A stretch of DNA of 64,000 bases from Enterovibrio paralichthyis (GTDB lineage Bacteria > Pseudomonadota > Gammaproteobacteria > Enterobacterales > Vibrionaceae): assembly GCF_019209835.1 (NCBI RefSeq), contig NZ_JAHUTS010000016.1, positions 49,262 to 113,261 of the forward strand. Direction: 5' to 3'. Under the pieces are notes generated by a model. The model was given only the letters and a program-made list of their open reading frames with translations, did not search any database and was not told the DNA's origin. The position numbers and the translations under genes were made by a program. Numbering within the stretch: the stretch's first letter is position 1; every line of letters begins with the position of its first letter. Positions 1 to 9,200 of the stretch are shown one piece after another.

Positions 1-63
1 TTAGGCGAATAGAAGTTAGCTTTTAATATGAGTGTGTTATCGACAAAGGAAAGGGTTGTTGGC

Positions 64-798
64 TTACTTTTTTGAAATCTTATTCCTTATTAATAGATAA
101 GCAAATTTGGTATTTGTTACTAGATACCTTTTCCACATTCTTCGTGGTTCTTGTATCACCCTATAAAACCATTCCAAACCAGTTTTTTGCATCCATACCG
201 GAGCACGATTTACCTTACCGGCGACTACGTCGAACGTCCCTCCAACTCCCATAACGAAATCAACGCCGAGCTCTTCCTTCCATTTGTTAATGAAGTTTTC
301 TTTTTTCGGAGAGGTAATGGCTACAAAAAGCAACTTCGCACCAGAATTTCTAATTTTATCTACTACAACTTCTTCGTTGTCCCAAAAATAGCCATCATTG
401 AAACCAGCAATAGTTAAATTAGGATAAAGTTCGAGTACTTTGTCGTGGGTTTTGATAACTACATCTTTTGTGCCACCGAGCAAAAAGACCGGAAAATCTC
501 GTTTCGCGCTCATCTTTAGAAGTTCATGAAACAAGTCTACTCCAGCTACTCGATCTGGTACATTGTACCCAAGAAACCTAGCTCCAAAAACGACGCCCAT
601 ACCATCGATATTAATGACATCACATGACTTTACTGATTCAGCTAATGCTTTATCTTTTCTCATGTTGACTATTTTGGCGACATTGACGACGACATGTTGC
701 AAAAATTCTCCCTTTGAAACTTTTTCCTCAATGAAAGACACCGTTTCTTCCATTGTAGATACATGCATTGGAGAACCTAGAAGTTCAATACGATCCAT
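64..798 (-). CDS. WecG/TagA/CpsF family glycosyltransferase
   Basis: A 244-residue protein of the WecG/TagA/CpsF family (GT26). Members transfer ManNAc, ManNAcA or similar sugars to a polyprenyl-linked acceptor on the inner face of the inner membrane. The family C-terminal signature is clear: GVGGTFDVVAGKVNRAP followed by a W-(F/Y)-R stretch and EPRRMWKRY. The N-terminal part has the typical VVNVAKIVNMRKD and DGMGVVFGARFLG segments. It is the last visible gene of the polysaccharide operon, 10 bp after the lyase gene. Because wecB and wecC in the same operon make UDP-ManNAcA, a ManNAcA transferase role is likely but inferred. The 63 bases before it at the window edge show nothing identifiable. 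Confidence 0.88.
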   Translation of the reverse strand: MDRIELLGSPMHVSTMEETVSFIEEKVSKGEFLQHVVVNVAKIVNMRKDKALAESVKSCDVINIDGMGVVFGARFLGYNVPDRVAGVDLFHELLKMSAKRDFPVFLLGGTKDVVIKTHDKVLELYPNLTIAGFNDGYFWDNEEVVVDKIRNSGAKLLFVAITSPKKENFINKWKEELGVDFVMGVGGTFDVVAGKVNRAPVWMQKTGLEWFYRVIQEPRRMWKRYLVTNTKFAYLLIRNKISKK

Positions 799-808
799 GA
801 TGTTTAAC

Positions 809-1540
809 CTAGATTTTTTTGATGATTTTTAAATTTCTAAAATAGACATGATTGTTTGTGGTAATATCCGGATGTCGATACAGTCCAATCTTTAGATAAT
901 GCTGATAGTCGTTGTGCATATTTGGTCCTTTAAAAGTGAAATTAGAGTTATTTACTTTTAAGTTAAGAACCCCACTGTTACTATTAGACCAACGAAAATG
1001 GTATACGATACTGTTCCATGTGCCGATATTAATTGGTATAGCTCTGGCTTGGTCACCATAAACAATTGTAATAATGGTTTCACCATTTACTACTTTGTCA
1101 TATAGAGCAACGAGTGGGCTTCGACCCGGAAAATTCGCCCATGTTTCTCCCTTGTTGGGATTAGGTTGGTCATGCCATTGGCTTATTAGGGACCATCGGC
1201 CATGTATATCACTTTGATACTCATTTGGAATAAATAGTTCATAACTATAAATGACTTCATCTTCTAGTTTGAAGGGAAAGTCGATTGCTAATTCAGAACG
1301 ACGGCCATTGTTTACCTTTTTCTGAGTCCCCGTGATGGAAAATTTTAGCTTTCCATTTTCCGCAATAATTGTTTTCCCATAATAAGACTCGACTTCAAAG
1401 TGTTCAACGAGATCAACTGCACTAAGAGATTTCGCTATACTGTCCAATTGTTCTGATTTTTGAATAGATAAAGCCTGAGGAGATAAAGATAGAAGAATAA
1501 GTGAAGAAATTATTTTAGGAGCACTATGACATCTTTTCAT
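809..1540 (-). CDS. Heparin-lyase-I-like polysaccharide lyase, secreted
   Basis: About 243 residues. I choose the ATG at 1540: it opens a normal signal peptide (MKRCHSAPKIISSLILLSLS) and overlaps the upstream glycosyltransferase by only 17 bp. A start at 1606 would add 22 residues that only shadow that gene. The mature part looks like the PF14099 (heparin lyase I/alginate-lyase-like jelly-roll) family: a YSYELFIP strand, the conserved WSLISQWHD segment, a YGDQ turn and a C-terminal YLKIGLYRHP strand. Such lyases in polysaccharide operons usually trim or release the polymer made by the operon. Substrate unknown. Export to the periplasm or outside is predicted from the signal peptide. Confidence 0.75.
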   Translation of the reverse strand: MKRCHSAPKIISSLILLSLSPQALSIQKSEQLDSIAKSLSAVDLVEHFEVESYYGKTIIAENGKLKFSITGTQKKVNNGRRSELAIDFPFKLEDEVIYSYELFIPNEYQSDIHGRWSLISQWHDQPNPNKGETWANFPGRSPLVALYDKVVNGETIITIVYGDQARAIPINIGTWNSIVYHFRWSNSNSGVLNLKVNNSNFTFKGPNMHNDYQHYLKIGLYRHPDITTNNHVYFRNLKIIKKI

Positions 1541-2570
1541 AAATACTTTGCCATTTAGGCAGTATAACCTCCGAAGTAAAGTTCTCGACATATTTCTGAT
1601 GTCCATTATCTACAATTGCATTAAGTTCTGGTGGTGAGGAAAGCACATAATTTAATTTATCTGCTATTTGATCAATAGAGCCTGGTTCCACCAAATACCC
1701 TGTTTCGCCGTCTACTATAACTTCTGATATAGCACCTACTGGAGTACTGATGACCGGTATTTTGCAGCCCAATGATTCGATCAACGTCATTGGTAACCCT
1801 TCATTGTATGATGGAAGAATCATTACACTGCACTTACTTAAAAGATCCTTTTTGGTGTTTGCATCTACCCAGCCATGGAAGGTCACACTTTCTGTTAAGT
1901 TGAGCTTTCCGACGAGCTGCCTAACTTTCTCATCCTCTCCGGCGCCACATAGATGTAGATGGAAATCTCGATTGAGTAATGTGCAGGCATTCAATAGGTC
2001 ATAAATACCTTTTCTGGTAATAAATGCAGCTAAGAATAGGATATGTCCTTCTAGTCGAGTAGTGGCGACACTATTGATGTTTACATAATTATTAATTGAA
2101 GTGACATTGCGACCTGAAATCCCTTCTATATAAAGTTTCCAACTATCTGAGAGTACAACGAACTCATCAACATTTCTAATTAGCCATAGTATGGAATTTT
2201 TCGTCAGGCTGGATCTAGAGGAGTAATACTGCTTAAACTCAGAACCATGCAGATGGACTAGGGTACGAACATTAAACAATTTAGCAATTAATACAAACGT
2301 AAGTTTTCGCCAAAAACTCCCTTTATAAGACATATGACAATGTAAGATTTTAACTCTTACTCTTAAAAAGACTTTAAAAAGAGAAAGTATTGCATTTACA
2401 AAAAGCCATAGGTCATGAAATTTCGACTTTCCAAGATGGCTAACGACTCGAATATGTGAGTATGAATCGAAAAGACCATCGCTTTCATACCCCTTTACCA
2501 CAGAATCTATTCCACCATTGGCTCCTGTGCCAATAGTAACTATATGCTCTTTCAATTGTCCTCCTTCCAC
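1524..2570 (-). CDS. Glycosyltransferase family 4 (GT-B)
   Basis: A 348-residue GT-B glycosyltransferase. The C-terminal nucleotide-sugar domain is clear: LFLAAFITRKGIYDLL, then LHLCGAGEDE, FHGWVDANTKKDLLSKC, and the donor-binding acidic motif LPSYNEGLPMTLIESLGCKIPVISTPVGA with a following DGETGYLVEPG. The N-terminal acceptor domain carries HCHMSYKGSFWRK and LVHLHGSEF. It adds one sugar to the lipid-linked repeat unit at the cytoplasmic face; donor and acceptor cannot be read from sequence. It overlaps the acetyltransferase upstream by 19 bp and the lyase downstream by 17 bp, so it is translationally coupled in the operon. Confidence 0.88.
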   Translation of the reverse strand: MEGGQLKEHIVTIGTGANGGIDSVVKGYESDGLFDSYSHIRVVSHLGKSKFHDLWLFVNAILSLFKVFLRVRVKILHCHMSYKGSFWRKLTFVLIAKLFNVRTLVHLHGSEFKQYYSSRSSLTKNSILWLIRNVDEFVVLSDSWKLYIEGISGRNVTSINNYVNINSVATTRLEGHILFLAAFITRKGIYDLLNACTLLNRDFHLHLCGAGEDEKVRQLVGKLNLTESVTFHGWVDANTKKDLLSKCSVMILPSYNEGLPMTLIESLGCKIPVISTPVGAISEVIVDGETGYLVEPGSIDQIADKLNYVLSSPPELNAIVDNGHQKYVENFTSEVILPKWQSIYEKMS

Positions 2571-3112
2571 ACATTAACCAAAGCACTTGAAGAGCCATTA
2601 TATGAAACGATGCGGGCAGGATTTCCTACAACAACTGCATTGTCGGGTACATCTTTAGTCACAGTTGCATTTGCTCCAATTATAGCATTATTACCTATAA
2701 CTACACCCCCGAGGATGCAGGCGCCACTTCCAATATATACGTTGTCTTTTATTTCTGGAAATTTGCCATTTTTACCTGCTATTGTTACTCCATGAACAAT
2801 AGTTACGTTATTACCAATTTTTACTGAAGACCCAAAGGAGGTGCAAAAAACATGGTATATGGAAAATCCAAGACCTATATCTGCCCTGTAGTTAATATCA
2901 GAAACATAGACTCTTTTGTAATAAGAATATATAATTTTTGGTATGTATCGAATCAAAGGAAATGAATCGAAATGCTTTGCCGCCCTCATCCAAAAAACAA
3001 ACTTGAACCCTTTTCTGAATAAGATATCTTTAAGGAATAGTAATAAGCTTACCTTTCCATTTTGTCGATAAAGGTCAGATTTTACCAAGTATAGGAAACT
3101 ATATTTTTTCAT
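2552..3112 (-). CDS. Hexapeptide-repeat O-acetyltransferase (CysE-like)
   Basis: A 186-residue left-handed beta-helix acyltransferase of the serine-acetyltransferase-like type found in polysaccharide loci. The N-terminal helical third (YLVKSDLYRQNGK) is followed by hexapeptide repeats: IGLGFSIYH, IGNNVTIVHGVTIAG, IKDNVYIGSGACILGG, VVIGNNAIIGANATVTKDVP, ending in the usual VVVGNPARIV. The histidine in the VHGVTIAG repeat is the likely catalytic base. It probably acetylates a sugar of the repeat unit; the target is not known. It overlaps the genes on both sides (14 and 19 bp). Confidence 0.85.
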   Translation of the reverse strand: MKKYSFLYLVKSDLYRQNGKVSLLLFLKDILFRKGFKFVFWMRAAKHFDSFPLIRYIPKIIYSYYKRVYVSDINYRADIGLGFSIYHVFCTSFGSSVKIGNNVTIVHGVTIAGKNGKFPEIKDNVYIGSGACILGGVVIGNNAIIGANATVTKDVPDNAVVVGNPARIVSYNGSSSALVNVWKEDN

Positions 3113-4205
3113 CTAAAGTTCTTGTAATTGCAGTGAAATATTGAGACGCAATGTTTTCTTCAGAAAAATCAGTGGATCTAGATATCAATTCAGACTGATT
3201 AACTAAAGGACTTTCTGCTTCTTCGAGGATAGCCTTTGCCAACGAGTAACTATCTGAAACCGGCGCTAGACGTCCATATCGGCCACCATCAAGAATTTCA
3301 GATGGTCCGTAATTACAGTTGGTCGCTACGACAGGTAGTCCGAAAGACATCGCTTCAACAATAACATTTCCAAATCCTTCCCAAGCAGAGCTGAGAATGA
3401 ATATATCTGCCGATTTATAGTATTTAGCTACGTTATCGGTGTAACCTACGAAGTGGACATAGTCATCTATACCTAAACCATTGATTAACGATTTCAGCTT
3501 TTCATATTCCTTTTCGCAGAATATACCTCCAACAATGGTTAAGCTTACTTCTCTTTCCTTTAAAATTAGTGGAATAGCCTTAATCAATGTTGAGTAGTCT
3601 TTTGGCCTACTTATTCTACCAACGGAAAGTAATTGTAGAATATGACGTTCCATTTTCCTCTCTGCTATATGTTCATAAGGTTTATATCGCACCGGGTTAT
3701 AGATTGTTTCAATAGGTGTATTCGAACCTAACAAGGATTGAACTTGATTTTTTAAACCGTTTGATACACATACTACTCTTGAAGCTAACCGATAGATATA
3801 AGAGACATAAAGCCTCAATAGAAATCTTTTAACGATTGATTTGTTCCGCCAATGTTCCCTTAAAGATGCATGTTCACTAACAATAACCTTACAGTGTGAC
3901 TTTGACAGGGCCTTCGAAATTAGACATGCGGCATTGGTGTCAGTATAAGCTGAGATCATGATTTCAGGTTTTTCAAGATTAAGGAGATTTATCAATGGAA
4001 AGATAGAGGACATTGTTCGACTAGCTTCCAAACTGATAACACGAAAACCAAGTTCTTCAGCTGTTTTTACATTTTCTCCATTTCTACTATCGACGATAAA
4101 GGAGATTTCTACATCTTCAATTTTTCCCAGTTCTTTTGCTATAGATAAGAAAACTTGCTCTGCTCCACCAAATCCCAACTTAGAGATCCTAAAAAACACT
4201 TTCAC
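3099..4205 (-). CDS. Glycosyltransferase family 4 (GT-B)
   Basis: A 368-residue retaining GT-B enzyme. The N-terminus has a glycine-rich acceptor loop (ISKLGFGGAEQVFLSIAKELG). The C-terminal domain shows LLSVGRISRPKDYSTLIKA, LTIVGG, VHFVGYTDNVAKYYKSADIFILSS and the EX7E-type motif EGFGNVIVEAMSFGLPVVATN, then GPSEILDGGRYG. All are typical of family 4. It overlaps the GT2 gene by 4 bp and the acetyltransferase by 14 bp. It builds the operon's repeat unit; donor sugar unknown. Confidence 0.9.
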   Translation of the reverse strand: MKVFFRISKLGFGGAEQVFLSIAKELGKIEDVEISFIVDSRNGENVKTAEELGFRVISLEASRTMSSIFPLINLLNLEKPEIMISAYTDTNAACLISKALSKSHCKVIVSEHASLREHWRNKSIVKRFLLRLYVSYIYRLASRVVCVSNGLKNQVQSLLGSNTPIETIYNPVRYKPYEHIAERKMERHILQLLSVGRISRPKDYSTLIKAIPLILKEREVSLTIVGGIFCEKEYEKLKSLINGLGIDDYVHFVGYTDNVAKYYKSADIFILSSAWEGFGNVIVEAMSFGLPVVATNCNYGPSEILDGGRYGRLAPVSDSYSLAKAILEEAESPLVNQSELISRSTDFSEENIASQYFTAITRTLDEKI

Positions 4206-5125
4206 TTCTTTAAAATCCTCTTCAGTAAACGATGTGAATTTGGGAATCCTAAAATCAACTTTTTCCTCGAATTCAAATTTCCATCAAAGGCATACTTTAG
4301 AAATAGTTTGAGAAATTCAATTCTCACTAGAAGCGGTAATTTTGCTCCGTTGTAGCACTTGTATAGTAAATAAGATAGATTTATTTTAATGTAGTCTATA
4401 TGTATAGCGTCTATTTTTGGTAATGAATAGTAAAACGTCAGTAGGTTTGAGTGATAATCGGGTTTTATGTTCCGTGTTGCTCCTGCATCATTTATTCGAT
4501 ATCCATATAGAGTGCGGTCAATATGATATACATACTTAACATTCTCATATATTTTTGTAAGTACCATCATGTCTTCACAGAAACGAACGCCGACGGGGAA
4601 TGAATAATTATCAAATAAAGTCTTCCGGAATGCGCGGATACACGGATACCAGATGGATTTTTCATATACTACGTTTTTAATTGATTTAAACTCAATCAAT
4701 CCAAAATTCTCGTGGACAAATTGTTCATCACATGAGTTAATCTTGTCTGAGTCTATAAATGTTTTAAAGCCAAACTCAATTACGTCCATATCGTAGGACT
4801 CAATTACATCAATTATAGAGTTTGTGTAATTGTCTAGAAGAATGTCATCAGCATCTAGGAATGTTACATACTTTCCTCTTGCCATACCTATTGCTTTATT
4901 TCTTGCTGCGCTTACGCCAGCATTTGATTGATGACATAATACCAGAACGCCTTTCGCTATATGTTCCTTGAAGTTTTCGCTAACTACTTTATATGTATCG
5001 TCAGTTGAACCATCATCTATAACAATCAGTTCTATCTGGTCATGATACTGAGTAAAGAAAGATTTAAGTGCTTCCACTATAAAAACGTCACCATTATATA
5101 CAGGCATAACTATCGATAGATACAC
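4202..5125 (-). CDS. Glycosyltransferase family 2 (GT-A)
   Basis: A 307-residue inverting GT-A enzyme. The N-terminal fold is standard: SIVMPVYNGDVFIVEALKSF, IELIVIDDGSTDDT, NAGVSAARNKAIGMARGKYVTFLDADD, with DADD as the metal/nucleotide-binding DxD. A later FCEDMMVLTKIYE segment has the conserved ED. The C-terminal third is Lys/Tyr-rich and not recognised. Its start codon overlaps the flippase stop by one base and its end overlaps the next glycosyltransferase by 4 bp. Sugar specificity unknown. Confidence 0.9.
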   Translation of the reverse strand: MYLSIVMPVYNGDVFIVEALKSFFTQYHDQIELIVIDDGSTDDTYKVVSENFKEHIAKGVLVLCHQSNAGVSAARNKAIGMARGKYVTFLDADDILLDNYTNSIIDVIESYDMDVIEFGFKTFIDSDKINSCDEQFVHENFGLIEFKSIKNVVYEKSIWYPCIRAFRKTLFDNYSFPVGVRFCEDMMVLTKIYENVKYVYHIDRTLYGYRINDAGATRNIKPDYHSNLLTFYYSLPKIDAIHIDYIKINLSYLLYKCYNGAKLPLLVRIEFLKLFLKYAFDGNLNSRKKLILGFPNSHRLLKRILKK

Positions 5126-6450
5126 TACTTTGCCTCCAGAGTATTCATGATATTTTTCATTGCTTTAGGTGGGTTAAAAATCGTAGTGGCATAAGATAAA
5201 ATGGCTTGTTTGAATATGTGGCGCGTTTGCTTGAATAGTGAGTAGAATATTAGATCGGCAAGAATGTATGAACATAGAGAAACAACTGCCGCTCCAATGA
5301 TTCCGTATTTTTCAATAAATATAAAGTTCATAGATAAACTAAATATAGCAATTGTTAAAGATTTTATGAATTCATATTTCGCAAGATTTTGTAGCACAAG
5401 AAGTCTAGAAAATAAAGCTGCAGGAAAAATGAACACTAAATTCCAGCAAATAATCTTGAGAATGTTCTCTGCGCCAATGAACTTCTCTCCATAAAGGGTG
5501 CTTATGATTTGCTCTGAGAGCAAGTATACAGTCAAAGCTATCCCAAACCCTAGTATGAAAAGAATTTTTATTAGGCCATCTAAAAATAACTCATAGTCTT
5601 TGCTTTTTCCGAAATATTTATCAGATAGCGCTAAGTAAAAAGTCATTGTAACGATATGACCAATAAATACTAGCTGAGACACAAGTCTAGTTGCTGAGCT
5701 GTATATTCCTGTATTTTTCTCATCTAGAATTGACGAAATAAGTAGTATGTCGCCTTGCATAAATATCGGAAACAACATCGAGGAGCCTATGAGTGGAAGT
5801 GCTTCTTTGAGTAGTGACTTTGATCTTCTGTGATCATATTTAAGGCTTTTGATATCTATATTTCTACAACAAAAAAACTGTAATAGGAGTACCAAAAATT
5901 GAGCGAAAGCTTGTATTGGGATAAAGATTATCACTAGGTGGTAATCAAAATTTAGAACTAAAGCTGCTGTAAGATAGCTTAGTGAAATTACTCTTGAAAT
6001 TATGGCGGATATGGCAATTTTTTTTGGTGCGTTTATTGCTTGGAAAAATAACTTTAGTACAGTTCCCCTAGAAAAGTAAGTTGCTAGTAACACGGATATT
6101 GTTATATAGATTAAGCTTATTTCAATAGGCTCTTTGCCAATGAACGAAATAGAAAAAATTACAAAAATCACATGAGCAATCCAACCGATGATTTGGATTA
6201 TCATTGATGTGAAAATTAAATCATAGTCATCATTTTTTTTTGCTAGTTCTCTAACAATTATATGATCTAAGCCGAGAGTAACTAAGAACATTGTTGTGGC
6301 TGACAAAGCTTGTATAAAGCTAAGTTTTCCTAAGTTTTCGGGACCAAATACTCGAGCTACGACGATTACACTTATTAAACCGAATGCAATCATTGTTGAG
6401 TTTTCTACTGCATACCATGCTGCTTTTTTTATGTTTGACATTTTTGACAT
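5125..6450 (-). CDS. Polysaccharide flippase (Wzx-like, MOP superfamily)
   Basis: A 441-residue integral membrane protein with about 12-14 hydrophobic segments spread over its whole length. The start is typical of polysaccharide flippases (WYAVENSTMIAFGLISVIVVARVFGPENLGKLSFIQA), with FGPENLG as the family hallmark. Later segments such as MQGDILLISSILDEKNTGIYSSATRLV and LYGEKFIGAENILK also fit. It would turn the undecaprenyl-linked repeat unit across the inner membrane. It overlaps the polymerase stop codon and the GT2 start by one base each. A start three codons later (MSNIKK) is equally possible. Strongly AT-rich, like the neighbouring variable genes. Confidence 0.9.
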   Translation of the reverse strand: MSKMSNIKKAAWYAVENSTMIAFGLISVIVVARVFGPENLGKLSFIQALSATTMFLVTLGLDHIIVRELAKKNDDYDLIFTSMIIQIIGWIAHVIFVIFSISFIGKEPIEISLIYITISVLLATYFSRGTVLKLFFQAINAPKKIAISAIISRVISLSYLTAALVLNFDYHLVIIFIPIQAFAQFLVLLLQFFCCRNIDIKSLKYDHRRSKSLLKEALPLIGSSMLFPIFMQGDILLISSILDEKNTGIYSSATRLVSQLVFIGHIVTMTFYLALSDKYFGKSKDYELFLDGLIKILFILGFGIALTVYLLSEQIISTLYGEKFIGAENILKIICWNLVFIFPAALFSRLLVLQNLAKYEFIKSLTIAIFSLSMNFIFIEKYGIIGAAVVSLCSYILADLIFYSLFKQTRHIFKQAILSYATTIFNPPKAMKNIMNTLEAK

Positions 6451-7640
6451 TAGTAGTTCTCTATTTCTTCAATTGCTAAAAAAGATGTCAAAATCGTCAG
6501 AACCCAAAGTATGTTGGTTGAAAGTAAAAATGAGGTTTCGGTTATGTTATGACATGCAATGAAAAACAAAAAACTAAACAACACAGCAAAATAAGTTGAG
6601 TTTTTTATAATGATTAAATTTATCATCGTATTTATGATGAAGAAAGAGAATATGCATAGACCAATTATTCCTAAAGAAACCGTTATGTCTATATATCCAC
6701 TGTCCGAAGCAGCGAGTGCTTCAATCCATAGTGGATTGGTTCTATATAATTCTGTAAAATATATTTCCGAATAATCACTCTTTCCCCAAACGGAGTTGAA
6801 TCCAAACCCATTAACTATGTTGTCTTCTGAATGGATTAGCATTGTTAACCACAACTTTCCTCTTCCGGTTAATAACTCTTCATTTAAGTTGTAGTAGAGA
6901 TAATCCAAAATTTCATATCTATTGATTATTAAAAAAGCCATAGCTACCATCGTTAATATTAGAGTGAATATTTTTAGTGATGGAATGGATGCATTATTGA
7001 TGTCTATTTTTGTGTTTTTTATCGCAAAAGATACTGCAACAGACAAAGCAACTAGAAACATTGATGTTTTTGAAATGGATAGAATGAGGAGTGTTGCAGC
7101 AATAACTATGAAAAATAAGGTCATGGCTGACTTTTTGTCCATGTAGTCAAAAACAAAAACTATTACACTCAATGCCATTATTAAACCTAGTTGATTTTTA
7201 TGTGGATGTATCCCATGCAAACCTGCGGCTGTATATGATGCGCTGTTTAATAATGGGATTGATATTATGTTGACTAATACAACAACACATAGACTGACTT
7301 TTAATATTGCTATGACTTCTTTTGTTCTATAACTACAAGAGATCATTGCAATTGTTAATATTAGCATTAGTTGAACTAGAGCTTCCTCTAGGCTTTTATA
7401 CATCCAGGCAGACCAACTGATGCTAACAAAGCAGTATCCTATTACAACTAATATAGGCGCATTCTTTACAAGCCTTGATACGACCAATGGGATTTTTTTG
7501 ATATTATAGGCACATAGTATTACGAACAGAGCGAATAGTGTTTTTCTATCAAAAAGATTATGTCCTAGAAGTAGCAATGTAAATGATACAAAAAGACTGG
7601 CATTCATAAATTGTCTTTTATTTACATAGATATTAGGCAT
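6450..7640 (-). CDS. O-antigen ligase/polymerase family membrane protein (Wzy-like)
   Basis: A 396-residue polytopic membrane protein with roughly 10-12 hydrophobic segments. The HPHKNQLGLIMALS motif and the later periplasmic-loop segment TGRGKLWLTMLIH...NGFGFNSVWG match the O-antigen ligase/polymerase (PF04932) family. Next to a Wzx-type flippase and Wzc, a Wzy polymerase role is the best reading, but ligase and polymerase cannot be told apart by sequence alone. It is preceded by a 191-bp gap after wecC, the longest gap inside the distal operon, and marks the start of the AT-rich cassette. Confidence 0.82.
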   Translation of the reverse strand: MPNIYVNKRQFMNASLFVSFTLLLLGHNLFDRKTLFALFVILCAYNIKKIPLVVSRLVKNAPILVVIGYCFVSISWSAWMYKSLEEALVQLMLILTIAMISCSYRTKEVIAILKVSLCVVVLVNIISIPLLNSASYTAAGLHGIHPHKNQLGLIMALSVIVFVFDYMDKKSAMTLFFIVIAATLLILSISKTSMFLVALSVAVSFAIKNTKIDINNASIPSLKIFTLILTMVAMAFLIINRYEILDYLYYNLNEELLTGRGKLWLTMLIHSEDNIVNGFGFNSVWGKSDYSEIYFTELYRTNPLWIEALAASDSGYIDITVSLGIIGLCIFSFFIINTMINLIIIKNSTYFAVLFSFLFFIACHNITETSFLLSTNILWVLTILTSFLAIEEIENY

Positions 7641-7742
7641 TCTTTTTAACCAAAGTTAGGCGAGAGAAGTAGGATAGTTATAATTACATACTACGAAGAT
7701 GGCTTTTTCGATATAACCTCCATGGTTTCAGTGGCAGATGAT

Positions 7743-7824
7743 AGAGGTGTATGCATGGAACTAGGATCTGTTACTTAATTCCCAAGCGCACTATGTATAT
7801 CCTAAACTGTTGACATACACCTCT
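7743..7824. repeat. 11-bp perfect inverted repeat in operon gap
   Basis: AGAGGTGTATG at 7743-7753 is repeated exactly in inverse at 7814-7824 (CATACACCTCT), 60 bp apart. It lies in the 191-bp gap between wecC and the polymerase gene, where base composition changes. The arms are too far apart for a simple terminator. It may be a recombination scar or an internal regulatory structure. Confidence 0.4.
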
Positions 7825-7831
7825 GGTCTTC

Positions 7832-9070
7832 CTAGAAAATTCCTCTCGTATCAATAACGACTTTAGTCGCCAATTGTTTGCTATCCGTCTCTTTAAACTG
7901 CTTATGATCTACTAGAACAACAATAATATTGGCGCGCTCGATTGCCCCTTCTAGCGTCATCTGTTCGACCCCAGCATGCACAAGTCGCTCCGGTATTGAC
8001 TCGACATTTGGTTCAACGGCAAAAATCTGCCCAATGTTTTTGCTCGCCAATTCTTCAACGATTTGCAGAGCCGGACTTTCCCGTAGATCGTCAATATCCG
8101 CTTTGAACGCTAGGCCCAAACATGCAATGACTGGGCGTTTAAATTCATCTGCCGCTTTGGCCACTTGCTCGATAACGTAGTGAGGTTTTGAATCGTTGGT
8201 TAAGCGAGCTTGTCGAATGATTTTTGCTTCTTCTGGGCAACTATCGACAATGAACCATGGATCCACTGCAATGCAGTGACCGCCGACGCCTGGCCCAGGG
8301 TTAAGTATATTGACGCGAGGGTGACGGTTGGCTAATCGAATCAGTTCCCAAACATTGATTTTCAATTTGTCACTGATCATAGAAAGCTCATTGGCAAACG
8401 CAATATTCACATCTCGGAAAGAGTTCTCAGTCAGCTTTGCCATTTCTGCTGTTCGTGCGTTGGTGATAATGCATTCTCCACGCACAAACGTTTTGTATAG
8501 TTCTACGGCTTTTTCGCTACACGCTTTTGATAAGCCACCGATGACTCTGTCGTTCGCAACTAGTTCCTGAAGTACGTAACCTGGTAATACGCGCTCCGGG
8601 CAGTGCGCAACCTTGATGTCTGCTGCATCACCTGAGTCTTGAGGGAAGGTTAGATCAGGTCTTGCAGCTTTTAGCCATGCTGCTAATTTTTCTGTCGCGC
8701 CAACTGGTGACGTTGATTCGAGGATCACCAGATTTCCCTTCTCTAAAACAGGCGCAATGGCGTTAGCGGCCGCTTCAATATAAGAAAGGTCGGGCGAGTG
8801 ACCCTCTTTGAAGGGGGTAGGGACAGCAATCATAAAAGCTTCAGCTGGTTCAGGCTGCGTGGTTGCGCGAAGGTTTCCTGTGCTGACTACACCGCGGACA
8901 ACAATATCCAAGTCTGGCTCTACAATATGAATATTACCTTGATTGATGGTATCAACGGCCTTTGGATTCACATCGACACCTACTACCTCGATGCCGCGGG
9001 ATGCTACTACCGCGGCAGTCGGTAAACCAATGTAGCCCAAGCCAATGACGGAAACCTTTTTAAAGGACAT
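7832..9070 (-). CDS. wecC: UDP-N-acetyl-D-mannosamine dehydrogenase
   Basis: A 412-residue NAD-dependent dehydrogenase that oxidises UDP-ManNAc at C6 to UDP-ManNAcA. The N-terminal Rossmann motif is VSVIGLGYIGLPTAAVVASRG. The central active-site region is AKLTENSFRDVNIAFANELS, and the catalytic cysteine segment is GPGVGGHCIAVDPWFIV. The C-terminal UDP-binding domain starts near IACLGLAFKADIDDLRESPALQI. Family length is about 420. It follows wecB with a 130-bp gap, so the pair supplies the UDP-ManNAcA precursor for this operon. Base composition is less AT-rich than in the genes after it. Confidence 0.96.
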   Translation of the reverse strand: MSFKKVSVIGLGYIGLPTAAVVASRGIEVVGVDVNPKAVDTINQGNIHIVEPDLDIVVRGVVSTGNLRATTQPEPAEAFMIAVPTPFKEGHSPDLSYIEAAANAIAPVLEKGNLVILESTSPVGATEKLAAWLKAARPDLTFPQDSGDAADIKVAHCPERVLPGYVLQELVANDRVIGGLSKACSEKAVELYKTFVRGECIITNARTAEMAKLTENSFRDVNIAFANELSMISDKLKINVWELIRLANRHPRVNILNPGPGVGGHCIAVDPWFIVDSCPEEAKIIRQARLTNDSKPHYVIEQVAKAADEFKRPVIACLGLAFKADIDDLRESPALQIVEELASKNIGQIFAVEPNVESIPERLVHAGVEQMTLEGAIERANIIVVLVDHKQFKETDSKQLATKVVIDTRGIF

Positions 9071-9200
9071 AACAGCTCCTCAAGGCATACCTTTGATGAG
9101 TATGCGCTTTGAAATTTAATAATAAATAAAAAATGAATTAGATTTAGTTTTCGTGGATAACGACGAAAAATCGTTTAGAGGAAAATTAAAATTGACGACT

